Positions 32,126-40,258 are shown, numbered from the stretch's first letter. The stretch: DNA of 40,694 bases from Bacteroidota bacterium (GCA_013286425.1 JABDFS010000020.1:1-40694), one strand, 5' to 3'. Program-made: numbers and translations. Notes: generated by a model from the sequence alone, not told the origin.

Positions 32126-33478
32126 ATGGCTGATGATAACACCAAAAAAAACAGTTTGCGGCCTATCTGTTTTATGATAATGCCTTATGGAAAAAAGCAA
32201 ACCATGAGCGATAAAGGTCCTGCCACTATTGATTACAATGCACTTTGGGATAAAGCACTGTATTCTTTTATTGAAGATGATCTCGGTTATAACGCAATAC
32301 GTGCCGACCAGGATATGAGCGCACTTATTATTAAAGAGATGATTGAAAGGCTTGCCCTGTCTGATCTTGTTATTGCTGATGTTTCAACACCCAATACAAA
32401 TGTGTATTATGAAATTGGTGTAAGGCATGCAGCGCAGCGAACCGGTTGTGTAATGATATCTGCAACCTGGGCACAGCAAACATTTGATATAACGCAAATG
32501 CGACAAGTGCGTTATCCTTTACCCGAAGGTGAAATAACAGATGATACCGCAAAGGCGGTACGTGAAGCGTTGAATGAAAGTGTAAAAGGATTGATTGACG
32601 GAAGTTCCCCGGTGTTCGACAGTATCCCGGGTTATCCTGACGCGCCTGATGAATCACTTGTGACTTCGATGCGAGGGCAACTGCTTCAGCTTTCGCAATT
32701 TACTGCAGATGCACGTGCAGCACGTATGCAACCAAAAGATAAAAGAGAAGCAGCATTGAATGCACTGATAGATCAATACAAATCCATCATTCCCAAATTG
32801 CCTGGTGTTGCAGTTGAAATATTGACTTCATTAAGAGATTGCGCACAATGGCAAAGTGTAATTGACTACGTAAATAATTTAAGCGGCGTAACAAAAAATT
32901 TACCGGTAGTGCAGGAGATATATAATCTTGCTATTTCAAAAACAGGCAAACATATTGAAGCCATTGCAGCGTTGGAACAGTTGATGAAATTAAAAGGCGA
33001 AACTTCTGAGCGCTGGGGTTTGATTGGTGGCAGGTATAAGAAGTTGTTTGATGAAACAAAAGACCCTCAATATTTATCTAAAGCTATCACTGCTTATGAT
33101 AAAGGAATGCGCACCGATCTTAACGATTATTATCCTTCAAATAATCTTCCGTTATTATACAGAACACGTGGAAGAAAAGGCGATGAAGATAATGCAAACA
33201 TTGCTGCTATAGTTGCGTTGATGGCTTGTGAAAGATCAAGAGTTAACAACCCATCTGATCCATGGGCAGTACCAACCTTAACGGTAATGGCATTTGCTTC
33301 CGGTAATGTTGATAAAGCAGAAGATCTGTACAACGAAATGGTTGATAACGGAACAAAACCATTCAATCTCCAATCAACAATACCTGAGCTTGAACGGGCT
33401 ATTTCGCTTATAAAAGATCAGGATGTTGTTGCAGATCTTACTGCCACACTTGACAAAATAAAAGCATTGCAGAATTAA
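32126..33478 (+). CDS. NDT/TIR-like domain fused to an ASK-type TPR scaffold (TPR-S / DUF4071-like)
   Basis: 450 residues in two parts. Residues ~12-130 form a Rossmann-like domain: CFMIMPYG (15-22), NAIRADQDM, SDLVIADVSTPNTNVYYEIGVRHA with Glu96, then GCVMIS. This is the pattern of nucleoside 2-deoxyribosyltransferase-like / TIR-like domains, where the Glu of YEIG is the likely nucleophile. Residues ~190-450 are all-helical TPR-like repeats (ILTSLRDCAQWQSVIDYVNNL, AIAALEQLMKL, WGLIGGRYKKLF, KAITAYDKGM, KAEDLYNEMV). As I recall them, they resemble the TRAF-binding/central region of animal ASK kinases, down to the order domain-then-TPR. No signal peptide or membrane segment is present, so it should be cytosolic. 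The TIR gene starts 3 nt downstream. Predicted role: sensing or scaffolding an NAD-derived signal. Confidence 0.82.
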   Translation: MADDNTKKNSLRPICFMIMPYGKKQTMSDKGPATIDYNALWDKALYSFIEDDLGYNAIRADQDMSALIIKEMIERLALSDLVIADVSTPNTNVYYEIGVRHAAQRTGCVMISATWAQQTFDITQMRQVRYPLPEGEITDDTAKAVREALNESVKGLIDGSSPVFDSIPGYPDAPDESLVTSMRGQLLQLSQFTADARAARMQPKDKREAALNALIDQYKSIIPKLPGVAVEILTSLRDCAQWQSVIDYVNNLSGVTKNLPVVQEIYNLAISKTGKHIEAIAALEQLMKLKGETSERWGLIGGRYKKLFDETKDPQYLSKAITAYDKGMRTDLNDYYPSNNLPLLYRTRGRKGDEDNANIAAIVALMACERSRVNNPSDPWAVPTLTVMAFASGNVDKAEDLYNEMVDNGTKPFNLQSTIPELERAISLIKDQDVVADLTATLDKIKALQN

Positions 33479-33481
33479 GAT

Positions 33482-34102
33482 ATGCCTGAGTTTATTTACA
33501 ATCCGGATGAGCAGAATTATTTTAACCGCTTTCCTGAAAATGCAAGAGGTTATAATTTATGGCTAAGATTAGTTGAACAGCCCGTTGCTGAAAATCTCAA
33601 AGCACTACAGGAACTTTTAAGGTTTTCGCCTCCCCCTCATTGCCCTTGCTTATTTGTATCGCACAGGCAGGCAGATAGGGATAACGCTTTAAGCATGGCA
33701 TACCTAGCTTATCAGAATAAATTTCAATATTGGGTTGATGTGCTTGACCCTTACCTGCAAGCTGCAGGCATTACAGCCAATGCAATATTAACTGCAGGCA
33801 TTATTGAAATGGCTTTATTAAACTGCACACATGTTGTTGCCTTGATGACATTAAATACACCCGGCTCTGCATGGATTCCTTATGAATATGGTCGGCTGGC
33901 TGAATATCCTGCGCTTACTAATAATGCAGTTGCATGGCGGCATCCGGGTTTTCCATCAAACAATATTCCTGAATATATGCTGCTGAGAAATGTGCATGAA
34001 ACAAAGGATGTTGCTGCATGGTTAATGCATGAATACAAACCTTATAACTGTCATACCAAATGGATTGGCCCTGCAAACCCATATCCTTCTCCTTTACCAT
34101 AA
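33482..34102 (+). CDS. small TIR-domain protein, putative NAD-consuming effector
   Basis: 206 residues. After a ~50-residue N-terminal region comes a TIR fold pattern: CLFVSHRQADRDNALSMAYLAY (box 1 FxSHRxxD, residues 57-65), QYWVDVLDP (83-90), GIIEMALLNCTHVVALMT (107-123) and SAWIPYEYGRLAEY, where Glu135 sits at the usual catalytic Glu of NADase TIR domains (W-x-x-x-E). The remainder (HPGFPSNNIPEYMLL ... AAWLMHEYKPYNCH) completes the domain. There are no membrane segments. The 3-bp gap after the scaffold gene implies one transcript. If catalytic, it would cleave NAD+ on activation. The TIR call rests on motifs; enzymatic activity is inferred. Confidence 0.78.
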   Translation: MPEFIYNPDEQNYFNRFPENARGYNLWLRLVEQPVAENLKALQELLRFSPPPHCPCLFVSHRQADRDNALSMAYLAYQNKFQYWVDVLDPYLQAAGITANAILTAGIIEMALLNCTHVVALMTLNTPGSAWIPYEYGRLAEYPALTNNAVAWRHPGFPSNNIPEYMLLRNVHETKDVAAWLMHEYKPYNCHTKWIGPANPYPSPLP

Positions 34103-34120
34103 ACAAGTTTTTTATTTACA

Positions 34121-34537
34121 TTAATGCGTAGCAGGCCGCATGCTTACTATTTTATCAACCACATAAGTGCTGTATCCGCGCCATGGCAAAGTATGTTTGT
34201 ATTCTTTATAATGAAGATCATAATAGCTGCCACTGTTATTCATTAAATAATTAGCAAGGCTGTCATCGGCAATTGAAAATTCGAATTCATACGATTGAAT
34301 GGAACCTGCTGACTGTGTACGGAAACCGCTTTGTATAAGTTTGCCTTCATAGGTTTTAAAAACATTTCCTTTCTTCACTACATAATTAAGCTGGCCTGAT
34401 TTTACACCTTCTCCAAAAACAAAAAGATAATTCCACCAAAAAAGAAAAATGCCGGTCAGGATAATGAGTATTAAAAGAATTTTCAGGAATTTTTTAAAAC
34501 CCGACTTACGCGGAACGTTTGGTATTTCTGCTGACAT
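34121..34537 (-). CDS. small conserved membrane-anchored protein of Bacteroidota, unknown function
   Basis: 138 residues from MSAEIPNVPRK; the frame is open to 34576, but the extra 13 residues look unconserved. A basic cytoplasmic start precedes one membrane segment (FLKILLILIILTGIFLFWWNYLFVF). A soluble domain of about 95 residues follows with GEGVKSGQLNYVVKKGNVFKTYEGKLIQSGF and YEFEFSIADDSLANYL, a block I recall from many Bacteroidota proteins, some of them labelled 6-phosphogluconate dehydrogenase without support. No catalytic motif is visible. It is probably an inner-membrane protein with its domain on the periplasmic side. Convergent with the TIR gene (18-bp gap). Confidence 0.75.
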   Translation of the reverse strand: MSAEIPNVPRKSGFKKFLKILLILIILTGIFLFWWNYLFVFGEGVKSGQLNYVVKKGNVFKTYEGKLIQSGFRTQSAGSIQSYEFEFSIADDSLANYLMNNSGSYYDLHYKEYKHTLPWRGYSTYVVDKIVSMRPATH

Positions 34538-34677
34538 GATTTTGGTTTTAATGCAAAGAACTATGAAGATATTCAAAATCGTTTATCCATTAAGCATTGG
34601 AATTATTTTACCGGTAACTGTACGCAAACAACCCGCCTTTTGTCGCTTAAGACACATAGTTATTTTATATTGATGAT

Positions 34678-34685
34678 TAAGTTTG
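34678..34685 (+). promoter_or_regulatory. -7 promoter box for the DUF1801 gene
   Basis: TAAGTTTG is a perfect TAnnTTTG match 17 nt before the ATG at 34703. It overlaps the longer reading frame (ATG 34673) and supports the shorter start. Confidence 0.5.
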
Positions 34686-34702
34686 CTTTTAAATCTAACG
34701 CT

Positions 34703-35110
34703 ATGCAAATAAAACCCGGTACAAAGTTTAATGATGCAGACAGTTACATTGCTTTGTTTGCTGAAAGCACACAAAAGAAATTGCAGCAATTAAGAAACAC
34801 TATAAAAAAAGCTGCGCCCGGGGCAGAAGAAGTGATCAGTTATAACATGCCTGCATATAAGCTGAATAGTATATTGGTTTATTTCGCCGGTTACGAAAAT
34901 CATATTGGTTTTTATCCAACCTCATTGCCATTGCAGGTATTTAAAGAAGAGCTTACTGCATATAAAACTTCTAAAGGTGCCATACAATTTCCTTTGGATA
35001 AAGCATTGCCTTCAGATCTTATAAAACGCATTGTACAATTCAGGATCAAACAAACGCAACAGCAACAAAAACCTGCTAAGAAAGTTGCCAAAAAATCATC
35101 TCAGGTTTAA
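34703..35110 (+). CDS. DUF1801 (YdhG/iron-chaperone-like) protein
   Basis: 135 residues starting MQIKPGTKFNDADSYIALF, the usual family start. KLQQLRNTIKKAAPGAEEVISYNMPAYKLNSILVYFAGYENHIGFYPTSLPLQVFKEELTAYKTSKGAIQFPLDKALP carries the whole DUF1801 domain. The C-terminus is Lys/Gln-rich (RIKQTQQQQKPAKKVAKKSSQ), probably disordered and possibly nucleic-acid binding. The family resembles frataxin-like iron chaperones in fold (Bacillus Fra), but its role here is unproven. It appears monocistronic. Confidence 0.88.
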   Translation: MQIKPGTKFNDADSYIALFAESTQKKLQQLRNTIKKAAPGAEEVISYNMPAYKLNSILVYFAGYENHIGFYPTSLPLQVFKEELTAYKTSKGAIQFPLDKALPSDLIKRIVQFRIKQTQQQQKPAKKVAKKSSQV

Positions 35111-35211
35111 TGAAGTTGTTTTAAATATTGTAATTAACATATGCTGTTAATGTTATAATTTTTTACTTATTATTTACTTGCCGATATTCGCAGTTAGAAT
35201 TACACCGAGTT

Positions 35212-36441
35212 ATGCGTCTTTCTTTCAATAATACAGAAACAGCCTTTGCCTATAAAACAAATAAAGAATTGCAGGTCGGCCGTTTTCTTTTTGGTACAAT
35301 GAATTATTCCTGGTTCGCCGGAATAGGCGTTAGGTTAACCCCTTTTTTAATGAAGACAGGCTTACCCATTCATGGAATGATACGCCAGACAATATTCAAA
35401 CAATTTGTTGGTGGTGAAACGCTTGAACAAACAGCTAAGGTTGCCAAAAAATTAGGCGGGTATGATGTGCAGGTCATTTTGGATTATGGCGTTGAAGCAA
35501 AACAGGGAGAAGAAAATTTTGATAGCGCCAGGGACCAGTTTATACGTGTAATAGAATACGCGGCAACCCAGCCAAACATTCCTTACATCAGCGTAAAGAT
35601 AACCGGCATAGCAAGATTCGGATTATTGAAAACATTGAACTCAGCTCCGCGGTTGCGTAGCGGCGTGCACGATCACGAAGAAGAAGATGCGGAATGGGAA
35701 AGAGTGCGTGAACGTATGTATGATATTTGCGAAGCTGCGGCTGAGAAAAATATCGGTGTTTTAATTGATGCAGAAGAAAGCTGGATACAGGATCCTATCG
35801 ACAGGCTTTCTATTGAAATGATGACGATATTCAATAAAGAAAAATGTATTGTTTATAATACGATACAGTTGTATCGTCATGACCGTATGAACTTCCTGCG
35901 CATGTATCACAGCATTGCAAAGCAAAGAGGCTTTATTCTTGGCGTTAAGATTGTGCGTGGTGCTTACATGGAAAAAGAAAGAGCACGTGCTATACAAAAA
36001 GGATATCCATCGCCTATACAGCAGGATAAATCTTTTACTGATGGAGATTTTAATTCTGCGGTAGAATATTGTATTGAAAACATAAATGAAATTGCTACAG
36101 TTATAGCTACACATAACGAATACAGTAACCTGCATGCTGCAGAATTATTGGATTTAAAAGGCATTCCGCACAATCATCCGCATATACATTTCTCACAGTT
36201 ATATGGAATGAGTGACAACATCACTTTCAACCTGGCAAAAGCAGGTTATTCCGTAAGCAAATACCTTCCGTTCGGCCCCATACGCGATGTAATACCTTAT
36301 CTAATGCGCCGCGCACAGGAAAACAGCAGCATCAACGGACAAACCAGCCGTGAGCTTTTATTGATCAAAAGTGAGTTGAGGCGCAGGGCAAAGGTGGCCA
36401 AAGCAGCCAAATCAAAAAACGTCAGCTTAAGCAGTTCTTAA
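35212..36441 (+). CDS. putA: proline dehydrogenase (monofunctional PRODH)
   Basis: It oxidises L-proline to pyrroline-5-carboxylate, passing electrons from FAD to quinone at the inner membrane. The 409-residue protein is the PRODH barrel only: VQVILDYGVEAKQG, YISVKITGIARFG, VLIDAEESWIQDPIDRL (FAD/active-site region), VYNTIQLYRHDRM, GVKIVRGAYMEKER, ATHNEYS, FSQLYGMSDNITF and VSKYLPFGPIRDVIPYLMRRAQENSS (substrate arginines in the terminal RRxxEN motif). No aldehyde dehydrogenase domain is present, so P5C dehydrogenase must be a separate gene elsewhere. The Lys/Ala-rich tail is typical of disordered ends. No neighbouring proline genes. Confidence 0.94.
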   Translation: MRLSFNNTETAFAYKTNKELQVGRFLFGTMNYSWFAGIGVRLTPFLMKTGLPIHGMIRQTIFKQFVGGETLEQTAKVAKKLGGYDVQVILDYGVEAKQGEENFDSARDQFIRVIEYAATQPNIPYISVKITGIARFGLLKTLNSAPRLRSGVHDHEEEDAEWERVRERMYDICEAAAEKNIGVLIDAEESWIQDPIDRLSIEMMTIFNKEKCIVYNTIQLYRHDRMNFLRMYHSIAKQRGFILGVKIVRGAYMEKERARAIQKGYPSPIQQDKSFTDGDFNSAVEYCIENINEIATVIATHNEYSNLHAAELLDLKGIPHNHPHIHFSQLYGMSDNITFNLAKAGYSVSKYLPFGPIRDVIPYLMRRAQENSSINGQTSRELLLIKSELRRRAKVAKAAKSKNVSLSSS

Positions 36442-36516
36442 CAATTTCACTTCATAATTGTAGCGTGTAATTGGTGTACTGCATTTATCTTCGCGCCCGA
36501 AAAGTTCTTACCAGAA

Positions 36517-37452
36517 ATGATCACGCGCAGAAATATCAGGATTAAAGTAATGCAGGTTTTATACCAGGTAGAAATTACCGAAACCATCGCAGACGCAGAT
36601 GCAGTTAAGATACTGGTCAGCAGGTTAGATCAAACGCCCCGTCTTTTCACTTACCTTATTTATTTTCTTACTGAAATTGCACGTTATGCAGAGAAGGCTG
36701 CCAATCTCAAAGCATCCAAACATCTTGCAACTGTTGAAGATAAAAATGTAAATACAAAACTTGCGGGCAATAATGTATTATGGTCAATACTCGAAAACCA
36801 TTCCTATCGCCAGGCATTACATGATTACAAATTTGGTTTTGACGATACAGATGACCTTGTACGTAAAATGTATGAAGCGCTTATCACCACCGAAAGTTAT
36901 AAGCAATACATACAGCAGCAAAGCCGTGATATTAAAAATGAAAAAGATATACTGTCTTTTATTTTTACTGATATCATTCTTCCGGATGAAGATTTTATAT
37001 CCCATATCGAAGAGTATTTTACCAACTGGGATGATGATGCGGAAATTCTTGTTCCGTTAATGAGTGCTGTTTTGCAAAAGCCTTCTGCAATAAGCCTGCA
37101 GGATATGCCCGATGCAGAGAAAAAAACCTTTGCAAAAGAATTGTTGCAAACAGTTATCAGTAAACGGGATTACGTTACAGAACTTATTAAAGCGCGTTTG
37201 AAGAATTGGGACCCTGAACGTATTGCTGTTCTCGATATGATATTGATGAAGATGGGGGTATGTGAGTTCTTATACTTCCCCACTATTCCGCCTAAAGTAA
37301 CCATTAACGAATATATTGACTTAGCGAAAGATTACAGCACTGCGCAAAGCGGGCATTTTGTAAATGGAATACTGGATGGCATTCATAAAGACCTGGTAAC
37401 ACAGGATAAGATCCATAAAACAGAATTCAAATCAAAAAAAGCAAGGCTATAA
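36517..37452 (+). CDS. nusB: transcription antitermination factor NusB (long Bacteroidota type)
   Basis: NusB with NusE (S10) binds boxA RNA in rRNA antitermination. The 311-residue protein is over twice the E. coli length. The start MITRRNIRIKVMQVLYQVEI has the conserved Arg/Lys RNA-binding helix, and the C-terminal NusB domain reads ELIKARLKNWDPERIAVLDMILMKMGVCEFLYFPTIPPKVTINEYIDLAKDYSTAQSGHFVNGILDGI. The extra internal ~150 residues are characteristic of Bacteroidota NusB. It leads the run nusB - DUF1573 - yajC, with a 19-bp gap to the next gene. Confidence 0.93.
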   Translation: MITRRNIRIKVMQVLYQVEITETIADADAVKILVSRLDQTPRLFTYLIYFLTEIARYAEKAANLKASKHLATVEDKNVNTKLAGNNVLWSILENHSYRQALHDYKFGFDDTDDLVRKMYEALITTESYKQYIQQQSRDIKNEKDILSFIFTDIILPDEDFISHIEEYFTNWDDDAEILVPLMSAVLQKPSAISLQDMPDAEKKTFAKELLQTVISKRDYVTELIKARLKNWDPERIAVLDMILMKMGVCEFLYFPTIPPKVTINEYIDLAKDYSTAQSGHFVNGILDGIHKDLVTQDKIHKTEFKSKKARL

Positions 37453-37471
37453 AAAATTACATTTTATCAAT

Positions 37472-37927
37472 ATGAAAACAGTCTTTTTACTTGTTGGTAT
37501 ATGTGCAATGGCAGCAGTTGCCTGCAATAACACAGAAAGCGACCCTGCCCAGGTTGAATCTATAATGAAAGATTCTTCAAAATATACAACCATACAATGG
37601 ATGGATAGTTCAATAGATTTTGGATCAAAGAAAATGGGAGAAGTGGTGAACATTGTGTTTCACTGTAAGAATACCGGAGATAAGCCGTTGTATTTAAACC
37701 AGGTTCATCCCGGCTGTGGCTGCACCCTGGCTAATTATACAAAAACACCTATTGCCCCCGGCGCTATGGGAGAAGTGGATGCGCAGTTCGATACCAAAAA
37801 AAGCCATCCCGGTGAAGTGCATAAAACTATTTTTGTAAGCGCCAACAACAGTAATAAAGTAGATAATTATCTAAGGTTTTCAGGAACGGTTTTACCGGCT
37901 GATTCAACGCAATCAGCATCAAAATAA
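37472..37927 (+). CDS. DUF1573 lipoprotein
   Basis: The 151-residue protein has a lipoprotein signal (MKTVFLLVGICAMAAVAC, Cys18 as the lipid anchor). A single DUF1573 domain follows: WMDSSIDFGSKKMGEVVNIVFHCKNTGDKPLYLNQVHPGCGCTLANYTKTPIAPGAMGEVDAQFDTKKSHPGEVHKTIFVSANN. The CGC motif and immunoglobulin-like (ASPM/SPD-2/Hydin-related) pattern are typical. The role is unknown, and this gene very often sits between nusB and yajC in Bacteroidota (recollection). Lys near the tail is not a secretion signal. It is probably co-transcribed with nusB and yajC. Confidence 0.9.
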   Translation: MKTVFLLVGICAMAAVACNNTESDPAQVESIMKDSSKYTTIQWMDSSIDFGSKKMGEVVNIVFHCKNTGDKPLYLNQVHPGCGCTLANYTKTPIAPGAMGEVDAQFDTKKSHPGEVHKTIFVSANNSNKVDNYLRFSGTVLPADSTQSASK

Positions 37928-37961
37928 CAATCAAAACTTTTTATTAATTAATAATTGAACA

Positions 37962-38315
37962 ATGACACAAATGCTTTCTATTTTTTTAATGGCTTCACCT
38001 GATGGTCAGCAGCCTAATTCAAGTTTCTCTTTAATCATGATGGGCGCTATCATTTTAGTGTTCTGGTTATTCATGATCCGTCCGCAGGCAAAAAAAGCAA
38101 AAGAGCAGAAAAAATTTATAGAGAACCTTCAGAGAGGAGATAAGATCGTAACTATTGCAGGTATTCATGGAACAATAAACAGGGTGAATGAAGATAATAC
38201 GCTGCAGCTTGAAACAAGCCCGGGCAGTTATATGAAGATCGAAAAGTCTGCTATCAGCCAGGAGTGGACACAACAGCTTGCAAAAGCAGCTTCTGTTGAA
38301 GTTGAAAAGAAATAA
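37962..38315 (+). CDS. yajC: preprotein translocase subunit YajC
   Basis: A small accessory subunit of the Sec translocon, acting with SecDF at the inner membrane. The 117-residue protein has one membrane segment (FSLIMMGAIILVFWLFMIRPQ, with the diagnostic IRPQ) followed by AKKAKEQKKFIENLQRGDKIVTIAGIHGTINRVNEDNTLQLETSPGSYMKIEKSAI, the full YajC domain. It is third in the nusB run (34-bp gap from the DUF1573 gene). A terminator follows. Confidence 0.94.
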   Translation: MTQMLSIFLMASPDGQQPNSSFSLIMMGAIILVFWLFMIRPQAKKAKEQKKFIENLQRGDKIVTIAGIHGTINRVNEDNTLQLETSPGSYMKIEKSAISQEWTQQLAKAASVEVEKK

Positions 38316-38335
38316 ACTTAGTTTGTTGAGTGTTG

Positions 38336-38367
38336 AATCCGGGATGTACAATGCGTTCCGGATTTTT
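38336..38367 (+). terminator. terminator after the nusB-DUF1573-yajC run
   Basis: AATCCGGGA (38336-38344) pairs with TTCCGGATT (38356-38364; one G-U pair) around an 11-nt loop. It is followed by a T-rich tract and lies 21 bp past the yajC stop. Confidence 0.8.
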
Positions 38368-38469
38368 ATTTTTGTAGTGGTTGATGCATAACCATAAGCA
38401 CTGTAAATTAAGAGATGCATTAAATAATGTGCTATGAAATTCCGCATAATTAAAAAATAAAAGGTTCTT

Positions 38470-38745
38470 TGCACGTCATTTCGACGATAGGAGAATTGCG
38501 AAGCAATCATTGAGGCAAATGAAGAATAATTATGAACGAAATAAATCTCTCAAGTTATTTTGATCTTAAAAGTATGTAGAGATGTCTCGTTCCCCTACGG
38601 ATGTGAGTTGCTGCACAGAGGTTTCTCACAGAGTTACACGGAGGGAAAGGACGTACAAGTGATTAATTTATTCTTACAACTTGTGGAAGCCAGGACGCAA
38701 AAAACAAACACTTGAGCGTCATGCTCAGCTTGACTGAGCATCTCA
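38470..38745. repeat. cluster of repeat debris between yajC and coaE
   Basis: The spacer of 490 bp holds several motifs of dispersed Bacteroidota repeats side by side: ACGTCATTTCGACGATAGGA (from about 38473) with a later CTCGTTCCCCTACGG; CACAGAGTTACACGGAGG (near 38625); and a perfect hairpin ATGCTCAG/CTGAGCAT (38721-38728 with 38734-38741, loop CTTGA). Each is known to me as a common repeat head or palindrome in these genomes (recollection, not searched). The rest of the gap, including 38368-38460 and 38746-38800, has no gene I can support. Confidence 0.65.
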
Positions 38746-38805
38746 TTATAATAAACTTAGCGTTATAATTTAATCCCGCAAAGGTTAATATATAATAACA
38801 GGACT

Positions 38806-39402
38806 ATGCTTAAAATTGGATTAACAGGCGGAATGGGAAGCGGTAAAACAACCGTTTCAAAGATCTTTTCTGTACTCGGTATTCCCGTGTTTTATGCAGA
38901 TGATGTTGCAAAAAATATCATGAATGAAGATGCAACTTTAAAGCAAAACCTTATGGATGCTTTTGGTGCTGAAGCTTATATAAACAACACACTCAACCGG
39001 AAATATATTGCCAATATTGTTTTTAATGATAAATATAAATTAGACCGGTTGAATGCACTGGTGCATCCTGTAACACTGGCTGCCGCTGATAAATGGTTCA
39101 ATCAACAAACCTCACCTTATGTAATAAAAGAAGCGGCACTAATGTTTGAAGCAGGAGCCGCAGCACACCTTGATTACGTTATCGGTGTATATGCGCCGCA
39201 ACATCTGCGTTTGCAAAGAGTAATGCAGCGGGATAACTCAACACGCGAACAGGTGCTGGCAAGAATAAACAGCCAGATTGATGAAACAATAAAGATGAGG
39301 CTTTGCGATTTTGTGATCATTAACGATGAACAACAGGCTATGTTGCCACAGGTGCTGTTGCTGCATCAGAAGTTTATGAACGAAGCATCACAGCATCAAT
39401 AA
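38806..39402 (+). CDS. coaE: dephospho-CoA kinase
   Basis: It phosphorylates the ribose 3'-OH of dephospho-CoA, the last step of coenzyme A synthesis. The 198-residue protein has a P-loop GGMGSGKT (8-15), PVFYADDVAKNIM (near 27-39), LNALVHPVTLAAADKWF, YVIKEAALMFEAGAAAHLDYVIGVYAPQHLRLQRVMQRDNSTREQVLARINSQ (lid and adenine region) and DFVIINDEQQ. All family blocks are complete. In related genomes it sits in the nusB-yajC neighbourhood, and the repeat cluster separates it from yajC here. panB lies 11 kb upstream. Confidence 0.95.
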   Translation: MLKIGLTGGMGSGKTTVSKIFSVLGIPVFYADDVAKNIMNEDATLKQNLMDAFGAEAYINNTLNRKYIANIVFNDKYKLDRLNALVHPVTLAAADKWFNQQTSPYVIKEAALMFEAGAAAHLDYVIGVYAPQHLRLQRVMQRDNSTREQVLARINSQIDETIKMRLCDFVIINDEQQAMLPQVLLLHQKFMNEASQHQ

Positions 39403-39538
39403 ACTGTTCACCGGAAATAAACAATAACAACCTATTTCTGCACACCTTATTTTTTAGTACCCGCTTTATAAAAGAAATCGCTTTATTTGAGCTGTCATTC
39501 AACATAAATTAATCTCAATAAAAAGTTTGCATAACGCT

Positions 39539-40246
39539 ATGGCAAAAACTACCGGTAATATATTAACGATAGACATTGGCGGCTCTCATGTAAAAGCCAC
39601 TATATTAAATTCACAAGGCGTCCCTGTTGCTGATTATGCAAGAATGCCAACACCGCAGCCATCCACACCCATTAATGTTTTAGACCTTATAAAAGAACTC
39701 GTAAAAAACCTTACCGGCTACGATAAGATATCTGCAGGCTTTCCCGGCTATGTAAGGGATGGCGTAGTAAAAACTGCACCCAATCTTGGCACTGAAAGCT
39801 GGCAGGATTACCCGCTGCAAACAAACCTTGCTGCTTTATTAAGCAGGCCTGCCAAAGTAGTGAACGATGCCGACCTGCAGGGCATTGGTATTGCCAGCGG
39901 TAAAGGGCTTGAAATGGTGGTAACCCTTGGTACAGGCTTTGGTACGGCATTGCTGCTTGATGGTAAGTTGTTACCACATTTTGAAATAGCGCACCATCCT
40001 GTAAAAACAGACAGGGATTATGATGAATACATTGGTGAAAAAGCTTACCAGAAAAGAGGTAAAGAACATTGGAATTACCGCATGAAAAAAGTATTCGCCA
40101 TTTTAAAAACGGTCTTCAATTACGATCGCTTATACATCAGCGGAGGCAACGCAAAGAATATTACTTTCAAACTGGATGATAACATGATCATTATTAATAA
40201 CCGTGAAGGCATAAAAGGCGGTGCAAGGTTGTGGACGAATGAATAA
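39539..40246 (+). CDS. ROK-family kinase, polyphosphate glucokinase-like
   Basis: 235 residues from MAKTTGNILTIDIGGSHVKATILNSQG (phosphate-1 loop). The alternative TTG at 39527 adds four residues. KVVNDADLQGIG contains the catalytic Asp region, VVTLGTGFGTALLLDGKL is the phosphate-2 loop, and YISGGNAKNI is the adenosine-type motif. The zinc-binding Cys cluster of ordinary ROK sugar kinases is missing, and the block HFEIAHHPVKTDRDYDEYIGEKAYQKRGKEHWNYRM resembles PPGK, which uses polyphosphate (or ATP) to phosphorylate glucose. With ppk1 and ppx 14 kb away, a polyphosphate link is plausible but unproven. Confidence 0.82.
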   Translation: MAKTTGNILTIDIGGSHVKATILNSQGVPVADYARMPTPQPSTPINVLDLIKELVKNLTGYDKISAGFPGYVRDGVVKTAPNLGTESWQDYPLQTNLAALLSRPAKVVNDADLQGIGIASGKGLEMVVTLGTGFGTALLLDGKLLPHFEIAHHPVKTDRDYDEYIGEKAYQKRGKEHWNYRMKKVFAILKTVFNYDRLYISGGNAKNITFKLDDNMIIINNREGIKGGARLWTNE

Positions 40247-40258
40247 CCGCAAACTCAT

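Noticed and set aside
35761..36135. 124-residue minus-strand ORF inside putA
   Set aside because: Antisense shadow of a well-conserved gene; no family match.
35212..36441. Bifunctional PutA with P5C dehydrogenase
   Set aside because: The gene ends after the PRODH barrel; there is no aldehyde-dehydrogenase domain.
38470..38745. Insertion sequence between yajC and coaE
   Set aside because: There is no transposase reading frame and no matching terminal repeats with target duplication; only short repeat fragments are seen.
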